64,000 nucleotides of DNA from Planococcus antarcticus DSM 14505 (GTDB lineage: Bacteria > Bacillota > Bacilli > Bacillales_A > Planococcaceae): the NCBI RefSeq assembly GCF_001687565.2, contig NZ_CP016534.2:624501-688500 (forward strand), written 5' to 3'. The position numbers were made by a program, and so were the translations under genes. The notes under the pieces were generated by a model, which searched no databases, had not been told where the DNA came from, and was given only the letters and a program-made list of their open reading frames with translations. Numbering within the stretch: the stretch's first letter is position 1; every line of letters starts with the position of its first letter. Shown here in pieces: positions 17,997 through 26,620 of the stretch.

Positions 17997-18719
17997 GTGC
18001 TGGACAAACAATCGCCGATTCCGATTTATATTCAAATAGAAGAACAGTTGAAGCAGCAAATTCAGCAAGGCGACTTTCCAATAGGTACAGCGATCCCCTC
18101 AGAACGCGAACTGACCGAGCGTTTCAGCGTCAGTCGGATGACGGTGCGCCAGTCTATCACCAATCTGGTCAACGACGGTCTGTTGTACCGGGAAAAAGGA
18201 CGCGGCACATTCGTGGCATCGCCAAAAGTCGAGCAACCGCTGAATGGCTTGACCAGCTTTACAGAAGATATGCTAGCGCGTGGCATGACGCCGAGCAATA
18301 AGGTGATTGTCTTTGAAGTCCGGGATCCAGATGCTGACATTGCAGCTGATTTGCAGCTGGCTGATGGAGATAAGGTATATTTCATCGAACGCATCCGCTT
18401 TGCCGATGAAAAAACGATGGCTATCGAACGAACTTATCTGCCTGTCGAACGTTTCCCTGGCCTGCATCGCGATTTGTTGCATGGATCTCTCTATGCAATG
18501 ATTGAAGAAGATCAGCAGCTGAAGATTAGTCACGCCACCCAGCGGATGGAAGCGGGACTATTGAAGAAGGAAGATGCCGAACTGCTGCAGATCCAATCGC
18601 CAGCGGCCATCTTAATGATTGAACGCATCAGCTATCTGGATGGCGATTTGCCATTCGAGGTAGTTCGCAGCACGTACAGAGCCGACCGCTACAAATTTAT
18701 AACCGATATTCAGAGATAA
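17997..18719 (+). CDS. nagR: GntR/HutC-family regulator of GlcNAc use
   Basis: A transcriptional repressor of amino-sugar genes, probably released by a phosphorylated amino sugar. The 240-residue product has an N-terminal winged helix (about 1-75) with IPSERELTERFSVSRMTVRQ and GRGTFVA, and a C-terminal UTRA effector domain (about 90-235). A GTG at 17988 lies inside the GAGGAG ribosome-binding site, so the GTG at 17997, spaced 8 bases from it, is preferred. It sits within the operon it likely controls, and the 14031 inverted repeat is the best candidate target. Confidence 0.92.
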   Translation: MLDKQSPIPIYIQIEEQLKQQIQQGDFPIGTAIPSERELTERFSVSRMTVRQSITNLVNDGLLYREKGRGTFVASPKVEQPLNGLTSFTEDMLARGMTPSNKVIVFEVRDPDADIAADLQLADGDKVYFIERIRFADEKTMAIERTYLPVERFPGLHRDLLHGSLYAMIEEDQQLKISHATQRMEAGLLKKEDAELLQIQSPAAILMIERISYLDGDLPFEVVRSTYRADRYKFITDIQR

Positions 18720-18737
18720 TCAAAAGGAGAAATGGAT

Positions 18738-19007
18738 ATGATTGAAAAAACGTACACCATCACCAGCGACGAAGGACTACACGCACGCCCAGCATCAAAA
18801 TTAGTAGGAGCAGTATCACCGTTTTCTGCAGACGTGAAAATGCTGTACAAAGAAAGAGAAGTCAACTTGAAATCCATCATGGGCGTCATGTCACTCGGCG
18901 TTTCAAAAGGCAATACTGTCAAAATTACTGCTGACGGCAGCGACGAAGAATCGTTGATGGCCAAAGTCGACGAATTGATTGTGGCCGAAGGGCTTGGAGA
19001 AGCGTAA
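18738..19007 (+). CDS. HPr-family phosphocarrier protein in the nag operon
   Basis: Carries phosphate from enzyme I to the PTS EIIA domains and, when phosphorylated on serine, acts as co-repressor with CcpA. The 89-residue product has His15 in GLHARPAS and Ser46 in NLKSIMGVMSLGV, so both phosphorylation sites of a genuine HPr are kept. The ATG at 18738 is well spaced from AAAGGAG; the ATG at 18732 is too close. ptsI, the usual partner of ptsH, is not next to it. It may be a second HPr serving this operon or the only ptsH relocated; the window cannot decide. Confidence 0.93.
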   Translation: MIEKTYTITSDEGLHARPASKLVGAVSPFSADVKMLYKEREVNLKSIMGVMSLGVSKGNTVKITADGSDEESLMAKVDELIVAEGLGEA

Positions 19008-19032
19008 ACAGTTGATCTGGAGTTGAGTCAAA

Positions 19033-19767
19033 ATGCTAAGCAGTTATTTCAAACAGGTACAAGAACGCCTTGAGCTTGTGGAGAAAAATGAAAAGCAAGC
19101 GCTGCTTGGGGCGGCTAAAAAAGTGGCAGCCACGATTCAAGCGGGCGGCATCATCCAATTGTTCGGCTGCGGCCATTCACATATTTTGACAGAGGAAGTG
19201 TTCTACCGCGCCGGCGGATTGGTGCCCATTAAACCGATTTTTGTGGAACCGCTCATGTTGCATAAAGGTGCGGTCCAGTCATCACAGCGGGAGCGGCAAA
19301 ATGATTACGCAGCAAGTTTCCTGAAGGAACAGGATTTCCGTGCGGACGATGTGGTCTTTGTCATCTCCACTTCTGGCCGCAACCCGGTGCCAGTGGATGT
19401 CGCCTTGACGGCACGTGAAAAAGGGGCGTTCGTTATCGGAATTACGTCGCTGGAGTATTCCAACAGCCAGCCTTCGCGCCATAAAACAGGTAAGCACTTG
19501 TTCAACTCAGTTGATCTGGTCATCGATAACCATTCGGTTTCAGGCGACGCAATCCTAGCATATGCCAGCGTCGATGTTCCATTCGGTCCGACATCCACTG
19601 TTGTTGGCGCAACAATTTTGAACGCCATTTTTGCAGAAGCGATCAAAGAAATGGCGGATGCCGGCTTTGCGCCGCCGATATTCCTGAGTGGCAATATCGA
19701 TGGAGCAGACACACATAATAGCATGCTGATCGACAAGTATAGCAACCGGATTTCGCTGTTGTCTTGA
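19033..19767 (+). CDS. SIS-domain sugar-phosphate protein, last gene of the nag operon
   Basis: A 244-residue single SIS-domain protein of the UPF0309/sugar isomerase group. LFGCGHSHILTEE starts the sugar-phosphate-binding part, VFVISTSGRNPVPVD is the SIS loop, and a GPTSTVVGA segment follows. Proteins of this kind bind or isomerise phosphosugars, or act as etherases or sensors; the reaction here is not known. The position at the end of a GlcNAc operon suggests an amino-sugar-phosphate or MurNAc-related substrate. A terminator follows 10 bases after the stop. Confidence 0.82.
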   Translation: MLSSYFKQVQERLELVEKNEKQALLGAAKKVAATIQAGGIIQLFGCGHSHILTEEVFYRAGGLVPIKPIFVEPLMLHKGAVQSSQRERQNDYAASFLKEQDFRADDVVFVISTSGRNPVPVDVALTAREKGAFVIGITSLEYSNSQPSRHKTGKHLFNSVDLVIDNHSVSGDAILAYASVDVPFGPTSTVVGATILNAIFAEAIKEMADAGFAPPIFLSGNIDGADTHNSMLIDKYSNRISLLS

Positions 19768-19777
19768 AGGTCTGAGT

Positions 19778-19808
19778 GCACGGCAGAGGTTTTCTGCCGT
19801 GCTTTTTT
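19778..19808 (+). terminator. Terminator of the nag operon
   Basis: GCACGGCAGA pairs with TCTGCCGTGC, followed by a run of seven T. Confidence 0.93.
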
Positions 19809-19844
19809 TGTGTAACTATGGTTGGGTGTATGTTTTCGTCGAGC

Positions 19845-20324
19845 GAGCGTAAGTTTTCGAGGATGAGCGTATTTTGCGTCGAGCGAGCGTAAGTGTTCAG
19901 GGACGAGCGTATTTTGCGTCGAGCGAGCGTAAGTGTTTGGGGACGAGCGTATTTGCGTCGAGCGAGCGTAAGTGTTTGGGGACGAGCGTGTTTTTGTCGA
20001 GCGAGCGTAAGTGTTCAGGGGCGAGCGTATTTGCGTCGAGCGAGCGTAAGTGTTTGGGGACGAGCGTGTTTTTGTCGAGCGAGCGTAAGTGTTCAGGGGC
20101 GAGCGTATTTTGCGTCGAGCGAGCGTAAGTGTTTGGGGACGAGCGTGTTTTCGTCGAGCGAGCGTAAGTGTTTGGGGACGAGCGTATTTGCGTCGAGCGA
20201 GCGTAAGTGTTCGGGGACGAGCGTATTTTGCGCTGAGCGAGCGTAAGTTTTCGTGGGCGAGCGTGTTTTGCGCTGAGCGAGCGTAAGTTTTCGGGGACGA
20301 GCGTGTTTTGCGTCGAGCGAGCGT
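19845..20324 (-). repeat. 25-copy GAGCGT array with 19-20 bp period
   Basis: GAGCGT recurs 25 times from 19845 to 20319 with steps of 20 or 19 bases. Two unit types alternate: one continues AAGTGTTTGGGGAC, the other ATTTTGCGTCGAGC, giving a 39-40 bp dimer repeated about 12 times. Read on the minus strand most units begin TAC (TACGCTC), as in the 21-bp arrays of the window. It fills the space between the convergent SIS-domain gene and ydhK-like gene. Repetitive reading frames on both strands are by-products of the repeats and are not called as genes. Confidence 0.95.
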
Positions 20325-20387
20325 AAGCAAGCATGGACGCACAATAAACATAAACAAATGCAAGTGTGCTTCCCACTCAAAGTCTTA

Positions 20388-20423
20388 AAAAAATCCCCTG
20401 CGCAAAAACGCAGGGGATTTTTT
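20388..20423. terminator. Bidirectional terminator beside the 25-copy array
   Basis: AATCCCCTGCG pairs with CGCAGGGGATT around AAAAA, with A and T runs on the flanks. It serves the minus-strand YdhK-like gene. Confidence 0.92.
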
Positions 20424-20426
20424 CAT

Positions 20427-21044
20427 TTATTCGGCAGATAATTCGCTTTCGGTTACCCATTTATGGTTAGTGACTTCTTCGCCGCTATCCGTAGTGGTGA
20501 AGTCGACCATGTAGACGGTAGTTTCTTCCGCAGAATCGATGGTCGCTGTGGCGCCTTCCATGCCTTCCATATGATCTGTAGCAATCACCGCTTCATCACC
20601 AGCTACTAGCGGTGCGTCGCCAGCATCTTCTAATTCCTCGTGGATCACCCATTTGTGATTTTCGATCGGTTCGCCGCCAGTAGTGGGGGTAAAGCTTAAG
20701 GCGTAAACGGTTGTGTCGTAGGCGCCGGCGATAGTTGCTTCAGCACCGTCCATGCCCGACATGTGTTCAGCGCTCATGATGGCCTGGCTGCCGACCTCGA
20801 ATGTTGGGCTTTCAGCTTCCGCCAGTCCTTCCGGCACTTCACCGGAGCTAGAGTGATCCATGCCTTCATGGCCCATGTCTTCTTCCATTTCCCCATCCAT
20901 GTTTTCGTCCATTTCTTCGTTCATCTCGACCTGGCTGTCAGGATCTGCCGGGTTCATGGCATCTTCTTCCGTATCACCGCAGGCTGCCAGTGTAATTGCA
21001 GTTAGAGCTGACATCGTCATTAGCATAAATTTGTGTTTGGTCAT
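20427..21044 (-). CDS. YdhK-family lipoprotein, two DUF1541 repeats
   Basis: A 205-residue surface lipoprotein with lipobox LAAC, then a very acidic Met/Asp/Glu/His-rich linker (about 25-70) that could bind metal. Two copies of the DUF1541 domain follow (about 78-140 and 142-203), each ending with an NHKWV motif. The function of the family is unknown; relatives often lie near copper or envelope-stress genes. AGAGGGA precedes the start. It is divergent from the F510_1955 gene and its two-component system. The Met- and His-rich linker fits a metal link, but that is an inference. Confidence 0.88.
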   Translation of the reverse strand: MTKHKFMLMTMSALTAITLAACGDTEEDAMNPADPDSQVEMNEEMDENMDGEMEEDMGHEGMDHSSSGEVPEGLAEAESPTFEVGSQAIMSAEHMSGMDGAEATIAGAYDTTVYALSFTPTTGGEPIENHKWVIHEELEDAGDAPLVAGDEAVIATDHMEGMEGATATIDSAEETTVYMVDFTTTDSGEEVTNHKWVTESELSAE

Positions 21045-21139
21045 TAGAATCCCTCTTTCATTAGCTTAGTTTCTACACTGTACCCAAAAAATATGCAAAT
21101 GCTGTGCAGAATCTGCACACAAAATCAAAACTTTTCTTG

Positions 21140-21145
21140 TATAAT
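21140..21145 (+). promoter_or_regulatory. Candidate -10 box of the lipoprotein/two-component operon
   Basis: TATAAT lies 32 bases before the start of the F510_1955 gene, ahead of its TTGGAGG ribosome-binding site. No good -35 box is seen. Confidence 0.4.
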
Positions 21146-21177
21146 AAGTAAAATTAAACAATTGGAGGACGAATAGA

Positions 21178-22158
21178 ATGAATCGAAAATGGATGTTGGC
21201 TCCGTTGGCGACGGTTTTGCTGATGGCAGGATGCGCAGAGAACGAAGAACCAGAAACGTCAGTCACAGAATCGACAACAACCACTGAAGCACCTGAAACG
21301 AATGAAACAAGCCAAGACGTCGAAACCACAGAGGAATTTGAAGTGGCGTTCGATGGCCGGATAGATCATGTTCATGGGATGAACTATATCGAAAATGAGG
21401 AAGGATTATATTTTGCATCACACGAAGGCCTGAAGATATACCGCAACGGAGAGTGGCTGGAGACAACTGACAACTCTCATGATTATATGGGTTTTAACGC
21501 GGTCGATGACGGTTTTTATACGTCAGGACACCCAGGACCGGGCTCCATGATGCAAAATCCGATCGGGATACAGCGCAGCACAGACGGCGGACGTTCGCTG
21601 GACCATATGGGATTTGAGGGGGAAACTGATTTTCATGGCATGGCGGTCGGCTACCGCAGCCACCACATGTTTGTCATGAATCCTCAGGAAAATTCACGGA
21701 TGGGACCCGGGTATTTCCGCAGTGAAGACGAAGGTGAAGAGTGGCAACAAGTCGAGGGATCGGGATTAGAAGGTGACATTTCTTCTTTTGCGATGCACCC
21801 AAGTGATTCACAATTGATTGCTGCAGCGACGACAGAAGGGATTTTTCTGTCAGAAGACGGAGGTGACCGTTTTACGCTGCTGACAGAAGATGGGAGTTAC
21901 GGAACTGCTGCGTTTTTCAGTGAAGAATCGCTATATTTTGCAACTTACGGCACACAAGCAGAGCTCATCAAGTATACTTGGAAAAATGGCGAGCAGCAGG
22001 CGCTTGAATTGCCTGACTTGCCTGAAGATGGCATTGTATACATCGCGCAAAATCCGTCCAATACGAATGAGCTCGCCATTTACACAGCAGCAGGACACGT
22101 CTATGTTCTTGAAGATGGTAACTGGAAACAAATGATGAATGCGGGTCAAGTAAAGTGA
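21178..22158 (+). CDS. F510_1955-family glycosylhydrolase-like lipoprotein (BNR repeats)
   Basis: A 326-residue extracellular lipoprotein with lipobox MAGC and a Thr/Glu-rich spacer. The beta-propeller domain starts around residue 58 with RIDHVHGMNY and contains Asp-box (BNR) motifs STDGGRS, SEDEGEEW and SEDGGDRF. The family is named as a glycosylhydrolase by its sialidase/sortilin-like fold; no enzymatic activity is established. It is followed after 34 bases by a histidine kinase and a response regulator and is divergent from the YdhK-like gene, so the four may form one surface-sensing unit. Confidence 0.85.
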   Translation: MNRKWMLAPLATVLLMAGCAENEEPETSVTESTTTTEAPETNETSQDVETTEEFEVAFDGRIDHVHGMNYIENEEGLYFASHEGLKIYRNGEWLETTDNSHDYMGFNAVDDGFYTSGHPGPGSMMQNPIGIQRSTDGGRSLDHMGFEGETDFHGMAVGYRSHHMFVMNPQENSRMGPGYFRSEDEGEEWQQVEGSGLEGDISSFAMHPSDSQLIAAATTEGIFLSEDGGDRFTLLTEDGSYGTAAFFSEESLYFATYGTQAELIKYTWKNGEQQALELPDLPEDGIVYIAQNPSNTNELAIYTAAGHVYVLEDGNWKQMMNAGQVK

Positions 22159-22192
22159 CGAGAAGACATGTTTTGTAACAGCGGAGGTCCCT

Positions 22193-23581
22193 ATGTTTAA
22201 TAAATTATCCTTAAAGATTGGCTTGTTATTTTTTATTTTCATCATAATTATCGAAGCGTTTCTGTTCTCGACACTTTATTTCACCCTAGTCAATGAACGC
22301 GTTGACGAAGTGGTGGAGAATTTATTGGTTAGGGGCGAAACGCACAGTGATGTGCTAGAAGACAGCTTCGAAGAAATGACCCTGGCCCATGTTGGTATGA
22401 TGGAAGCGGCAACAGATTTTATTGTCGTCATTACTGATGGCACAGGTGAGATTTTGGTCAATTCGGATGCCTTGGAATCCGAAATGCTGGCGGTGCTGGG
22501 GCATACGGATTTCGAGGCCATGCCAATCGACGGGGAAATCATTGAAGAAGATTGGAAAGACAAGCGCTACATCGCAACAGATAGTCCCATTACGATTGAC
22601 GGGGTACACGAAGGCCATGTCTTCATGTTTGCACCGACTGATAATATCGAACGCATCATCGACCATCTGAAAAACCAGTTTCTCTTAGTTGGTCTTATCA
22701 CCGCTCTTTTGACCATTGTCACAATCCTTTTACTGTCGAGGCTTATCACGTTGCCACTGATTCGGATGAAGGAAGCGACCGAGCAATTGAGCCAGGGCAA
22801 CAACCATGTCGATCTGAAGAATGACCGCAATGACGAGCTCGGAGAATTGGCGAATGCCATCACTAAGCTGTCGACAGATCTCGACCGACTGAAAAATGCC
22901 CGCAATGAATTCCTATCAAGTATTTCGCACGAATTGCGGACGCCGCTGACCTATATCAAAGGCTATGCCGATATATTGGACCGGCCGGACACGACAGAGC
23001 GGGAGCGTGAGGAATACATGGCCATCATCCGGGAAGAGGCGGCCCATTTGACGGTGCTGGTCGGGAGTTTATTCGACTTGGCGAAGCTGGACCGCAATCA
23101 ATTCACGATTGAACAACAAGACGTGTTTATTGCGGAACTATTAAATTCGGTCGCAGTTTTGGTCAGACCGGCCTTTGATGAGGAGCAGATTGAGTTGTCG
23201 ATCAGCTGCAAGGAAGACGTGCATGTCTCCATCGATCCTGAGCGCATTCAGCAGGTGATACTGAACATTCTCGACAATGCTCGCAAACATTCTTTCGCTG
23301 GCGACCGTGTGGTAGTGGAATGCTGGGAGGAAATGGACGGCATTTCCATTCGCATTAGTGATGAAGGGCAGGGAATACCCGAGGAAGAGCTGCCTTTTGT
23401 TTTTGACCGGCTGTACCGAGTGGAAAAGTCGAGATCGCGCGAACGTGGCGGATCCGGACTCGGCCTGGCGATCGCTAAAGAAATCGTTGAGTCGCATGGT
23501 GGGTGGATCCGTATCGACAGCCAATTCGGCAAAGGGACGGCTGTCACTGTCCGACTGAAAAGGGGTGAAGACCATTCATAA
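22193..23581 (+). CDS. HAMP-domain sensor histidine kinase
   Basis: Membrane sensor kinase of 462 residues. Two membrane segments (about 8-28 and 162-185) enclose an extracytoplasmic domain of about 130 residues; a HAMP domain follows (about 185-237). The HisKA domain has the phosphoacceptor His246 in SSISHELRTPL, and the ATPase domain has N, G1, F and G2 boxes (LDNARKHS, SDEGQGIP, FDRLYRVE, GGSGLGLAI). GGAGG precedes the ATG. The stop overlaps the response-regulator gene, so the pair is co-translated. The signal is unknown; the neighbouring surface lipoproteins suggest envelope or metal stress. Confidence 0.94.
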   Translation: MFNKLSLKIGLLFFIFIIIIEAFLFSTLYFTLVNERVDEVVENLLVRGETHSDVLEDSFEEMTLAHVGMMEAATDFIVVITDGTGEILVNSDALESEMLAVLGHTDFEAMPIDGEIIEEDWKDKRYIATDSPITIDGVHEGHVFMFAPTDNIERIIDHLKNQFLLVGLITALLTIVTILLLSRLITLPLIRMKEATEQLSQGNNHVDLKNDRNDELGELANAITKLSTDLDRLKNARNEFLSSISHELRTPLTYIKGYADILDRPDTTEREREEYMAIIREEAAHLTVLVGSLFDLAKLDRNQFTIEQQDVFIAELLNSVAVLVRPAFDEEQIELSISCKEDVHVSIDPERIQQVILNILDNARKHSFAGDRVVVECWEEMDGISIRISDEGQGIPEEELPFVFDRLYRVEKSRSRERGGSGLGLAIAKEIVESHGGWIRIDSQFGKGTAVTVRLKRGEDHS

Positions 23582-24242
23582 AGTACTGCTGGTAGACGAT
23601 GAAAAACGGATGCTTGACCTGGTGGCGCTTTATTTGCGACCACATGACTATGCCTGCACAAAAGCAAGCAGCGGCAAACAGGCACTAGATTTGCTGAACA
23701 AAGAAGCTTTCGATCTGGTGTTGCTGGACATTATGATGCCCGACATAGACGGTTGGGAAGTATGCCGTGAAATCCGCAAATTTTCCACTATACCCGTCAT
23801 TATGCTGACGGCACGTGAGCAGCAAGAAGATATTGTCAAAGGTTTGCGCCTTGGCGCGGACGATTACATGACAAAGCCTTTCGGTGAAGAGGAATTGTTG
23901 GCGCGGATGGAAGCTGTCCTGCGCCGCAGCCTCCCATCAAAACGCATAGAAATAGAAGGATTAACATGGGAAGAAGACCGCTTCGAGTTGAGCTACAACC
24001 ACAAGCCGATTCGCCTGACACCAAAAGAGTTTTCGATGCTTGGACTGCTGATGAAAAACCCAAACAAAGTATTCGAGCGCGACCGCCTATTGGAATTAGT
24101 ATGGGGCTTTGATTCGGAAACGGAAGGTCGTACGGTGGATTCACATGTTCGTAATGTTCGGGAAAAAATCCGTCAAGCCGGCTTTCCCATCGACGACCAT
24201 TTCCAGACGGTATGGGGAATCGGTTATAAATGGATCAATTAG
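23565..24242 (+). CDS. OmpR/PhoB-family response regulator
   Basis: A 225-residue regulator with a receiver domain (about 5-118) and a winged-helix DNA-binding domain (about 125-223). The phosphoacceptor is Asp55 in LLDIMMPD, with Thr in VIMLTAREQ and Lys in DYMTKPFG. The only in-frame standard start is the GTG at 23565, which touches the AAAAGGGG Shine-Dalgarno and overlaps the kinase gene by 17 bases; the exact start is therefore uncertain and translational coupling is likely. A strong terminator follows at once. It probably controls the divergent lipoprotein genes. Confidence 0.93.
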   Translation: MKTIHKVLLVDDEKRMLDLVALYLRPHDYACTKASSGKQALDLLNKEAFDLVLLDIMMPDIDGWEVCREIRKFSTIPVIMLTAREQQEDIVKGLRLGADDYMTKPFGEEELLARMEAVLRRSLPSKRIEIEGLTWEEDRFELSYNHKPIRLTPKEFSMLGLLMKNPNKVFERDRLLELVWGFDSETEGRTVDSHVRNVREKIRQAGFPIDDHFQTVWGIGYKWIN

Positions 24243-24276
24243 AAAACCGCTGCAGAATTTTTCTGCAGCGGTTTTT
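24243..24276 (+). terminator. Terminator of the two-component operon
   Basis: AAAACCGCTGCAGA pairs with TCTGCAGCGGTTTT. The remaining 240 bases up to the CrtI-like stop hold nothing that I recognise. Confidence 0.92.
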
Positions 24277-24517
24277 GTGCATATCGACGTTATTCTCTCG
24301 TGCTTTGGGGGCTCGGTATGGAGTTTGCGCTGGGAATTTGCACATTTTTTTGAATGGTCATCATTCGGGCTAAACGACTGCAAACTAGCAGTATCAATCG
24401 AAAAGTGCGGTCAGAGTCCATTCAACCACATGGCAATTTGCTGAATCTAGCGTAATTTCGCTGGAGCGCGAATATCAGATACGGGTTGCATATATTCTAA
24501 TTTGGAAACCCCAAAAT

Positions 24518-25996
24518 CTAAACCAATTTTTTGCCCGATACCGACCGTGCGGCATGAATTCCACTTGCTGCCGCTCCGATAGTCCCCCCTCCTGGGAAGA
24601 TGTGATCGCCGCAAACGTAAAGATTCGGCAAGCCGGAACGATGCGAAATCGAGTTGAACAAAGCAGCATCCAAGGTTTGAGGGAAGCCTCCAACCAAACC
24701 ATTCGGCCTTCCTGCAAAACGCTCCCAGGCTTTCGGGGCTCCGCTTTCCATATGGACGATCGCCTCGCGGAATTCCGGGATAAGCCTTTGAATGGCTTGG
24801 AGCATGCACTCTGTTAAAACTGTCCGTTGCTTCTCGTATTTTTCTTGGCTGTCCCATTCTTGTAAGCGCGAATGCGTGGAGATCGTCACAGTCTGAAAGC
24901 CTTCAGGAGCCCGCAACTCGTCGCCGGGAACAGACGAAGACATGAAGAAATGACCGCCTTCAGCAAGGTTCACACCTGTTGAAATTTGGCGGAACGGCGG
25001 CAACGGTTCTTTTAGCTTGGTTAAATCAACAGCCAAATACAAAGTCAGCGTCGTCCAGGTTTCTCCGGCAATGCCATCGCGCAAAGAAACCTTTAGTTTG
25101 GATACCAGCTCCGGCGCCAAAATCTTCGGCAATTGCTGGATTGGCACATTGAGGATAACATCCGTTGCTTCATAGGCATTTCCGCGATGGTCGGTCGCTA
25201 CCCATAGCTCGCCTTGCCGTTCCAGCTTTTCCAAGGTACGCCGTTTTTTCAGTACGCCACCGTTTTCTCTCAAGCTGTCGCCCATCAATTCAGAAAAACG
25301 ATACAAGCCGCCGGGAACGTAATAGGCCCCTTCATGGTAAATATCAAGAGCCACCGCAGCTAATAAATACGCCACATCTTCGCTGCCGGTCTGCATGCTG
25401 TCGATTAACAAGCCATCCAGCATGTGACGGAATTCTTTTAATGTATCGAGGCCATGCTTTTTTAGTCGCTGATCCAAGGTTTGGTTAAAGAAAGGCAGGA
25501 GCTTGAAGTGTTTTGGGCGTATGGATTTTGTGAGGAACGTCCATTCTTTTGCCGTCGCTGGAGGCAGGGCAGGGAGTGGGTCCATCAAGGTCCGGACAAT
25601 GGCCGCGGTTTGATGGATTTCTTTGTAGAACGAGCGGATCTGTTTGCTGTGTTGTGGGAAATGTGCCGTGATGCCGTCGACGTGACGGGCGCGGTCTTTG
25701 TGGAACACAAACGTTGCTTCTGGATGAACCATCTCCATGACGCGTTCAAGCGGTTCGATGGCCATTGGTTTGCCGAGGTGACGGAAAACACGGTCATGAA
25801 TACCACCTGGTTCAAGGCCCATACCGAGCGTTGCACCAGCCGGGAATAAATACTTATTACGCTTGAATTTACTGGCGCAACCGCCGAGTTCGGAGGAGGC
25901 TTCTAGCAGTGTTACTGGCCATCCATCTTTTGCCAACAGCGAACCCGCTGTCAATCCGCCGATGCCGGCGCCTATTACCAATACGGTTCGTGCCAT
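24518..25996 (-). CDS. FAD-dependent oxidoreductase of the phytoene desaturase (CrtI/CrtN) family
   Basis: A 492-residue flavoprotein. The N-terminus has the dinucleotide motif VIGAGIGGLTAGSLLAKDG followed by ELGGCASKF, and the C-terminus has the CrtI-type GDHIFPGGGTIGAAASG. These are typical of carotenoid desaturases, oxidases and isomerases. Planococcus-type bacteria make C30 carotenoids, so a role in pigment or a related isoprenoid is possible, but no crtM or other carotenoid gene lies nearby and plain NAD(P)/FAD oxidoreductase is the safer name. AAAGGGGTGG precedes the ATG. It is monocistronic and convergent with the response regulator. Confidence 0.88.
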   Translation of the reverse strand: MARTVLVIGAGIGGLTAGSLLAKDGWPVTLLEASSELGGCASKFKRNKYLFPAGATLGMGLEPGGIHDRVFRHLGKPMAIEPLERVMEMVHPEATFVFHKDRARHVDGITAHFPQHSKQIRSFYKEIHQTAAIVRTLMDPLPALPPATAKEWTFLTKSIRPKHFKLLPFFNQTLDQRLKKHGLDTLKEFRHMLDGLLIDSMQTGSEDVAYLLAAVALDIYHEGAYYVPGGLYRFSELMGDSLRENGGVLKKRRTLEKLERQGELWVATDHRGNAYEATDVILNVPIQQLPKILAPELVSKLKVSLRDGIAGETWTTLTLYLAVDLTKLKEPLPPFRQISTGVNLAEGGHFFMSSSVPGDELRAPEGFQTVTISTHSRLQEWDSQEKYEKQRTVLTECMLQAIQRLIPEFREAIVHMESGAPKAWERFAGRPNGLVGGFPQTLDAALFNSISHRSGLPNLYVCGDHIFPGGGTIGAAASGIHAARSVSGKKLV

Positions 25997-26059
25997 TCGA
26001 ATCCACCCCTTTGGTTTGCTTAAGAATATTTAATCTTAGTTTGTTATTTTGTGCAGCTG

Positions 26060-26206
26060 CTACACGGCTGTTTCCGCTTTTCTAATTGTCTAGACTCCAA
26101 CAGCCAGATTCTAGGGTCATAAGTCAACCCAACTGCGCGGCAAAGAGCGCCACTTTGTTGGTCTGTCTTATGCCCGTCGAATCTACACGGCTGTTTCCGC
26201 TTTTCT
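26060..26206. repeat. Foldback dispersed repeat flanked by a 24-bp direct repeat
   Basis: The element can fold on itself: AACAGCC+AGATTC (26099-26111) pairs with GAATCT and GGCTGTT (26179-26195), and an inner stem pairs CCAAC (26129-26133) with GTTGG (26157-26161). The copy at 31557 has CCAGC/GCTGG at the same place. A 24-bp sequence starting CTACACGGCTGTTTCCGC occurs at both 26060 and 26183, a step of 123 bases, like the 122-bp tandem unit after metH. Confidence 0.85.
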
Positions 26207-26241
26207 TTCATTATGAGGAAAACTTATCGATCCTGCCAACA

Positions 26242-26286
26242 CAAAAGCCCGGCTGCAGGGAATTTCCCAGCAGTCGGGCTTTTGAC
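26242..26286. terminator. Bidirectional terminator
   Basis: AAAAGCCCGGCTGC pairs (one mismatch) with AGCAGTCGGGCTTTT, with an inner GGGAA/TTCCC extension. It lies just beyond the stop of the minus-strand copper-binding protein gene. Confidence 0.88.
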
Positions 26287-26293
26287 AAAAAAA

Positions 26294-26620
26294 TTATGCT
26301 ACGTTTCGGCAAGCTTCTGCGCATTTTGCACAAGCTTCAGCACATTTCTGGCAGTGGTCATGGTCGTGTTTTGAACATTCTGCGGCGCACGCTTCACAAA
26401 TCGTTGCACAAGCTTGTGCTAGTTCAGCTACAAAAGGCGAGTTGCGGGTAACCGCGTGTTCCAGATATGCACAGATGTCCGCACATTCTCGGTCGAGGCG
26501 AATGCATTGTGCCATCATTCTGACGTCGTCTTCTTGCAAACACGCGTCAAAACAATGGTTGCACGCCGCTGCGCAATCGTGCAAGGTTTTAATCAGTTCT
26601 GCATGTTGTTCATGTGCCAT
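26294..26620 (-). CDS. Four-helix-bundle copper-binding protein (Csp/DUF326)
   Basis: A 108-residue cytoplasmic-type protein rich in Cys spaced as in four-helix copper storage proteins: CAAACNHCFDAC near residue 20, later CATICEACAAEC, and CQKCAEACAKCAEAC near the C-terminus. Such proteins store many Cu(I) ions along the helix core. No signal peptide is present, so it resembles the cytosolic Csp3 type. The ATG at 26620 has GGAGG 8 bases upstream; an upstream frame extension is rejected. No copper ATPase or CsoR gene is adjacent. Confidence 0.92.
   Translation of the reverse strand: MAHEQHAELIKTLHDCAAACNHCFDACLQEDDVRMMAQCIRLDRECADICAYLEHAVTRNSPFVAELAQACATICEACAAECSKHDHDHCQKCAEACAKCAEACRNVA

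Noticed and set aside
19845..20324. CRISPR array
   Set aside because: Unit length is 19-20 bases, the spacers are themselves repetitive, and no cas gene is present.
19305..20376. Long repetitive reading frames on both strands across the GAGCGT array
   Set aside because: They arise because the repeat has few stops; they cover the nag SIS gene on the opposite strand and have no ribosome-binding site.
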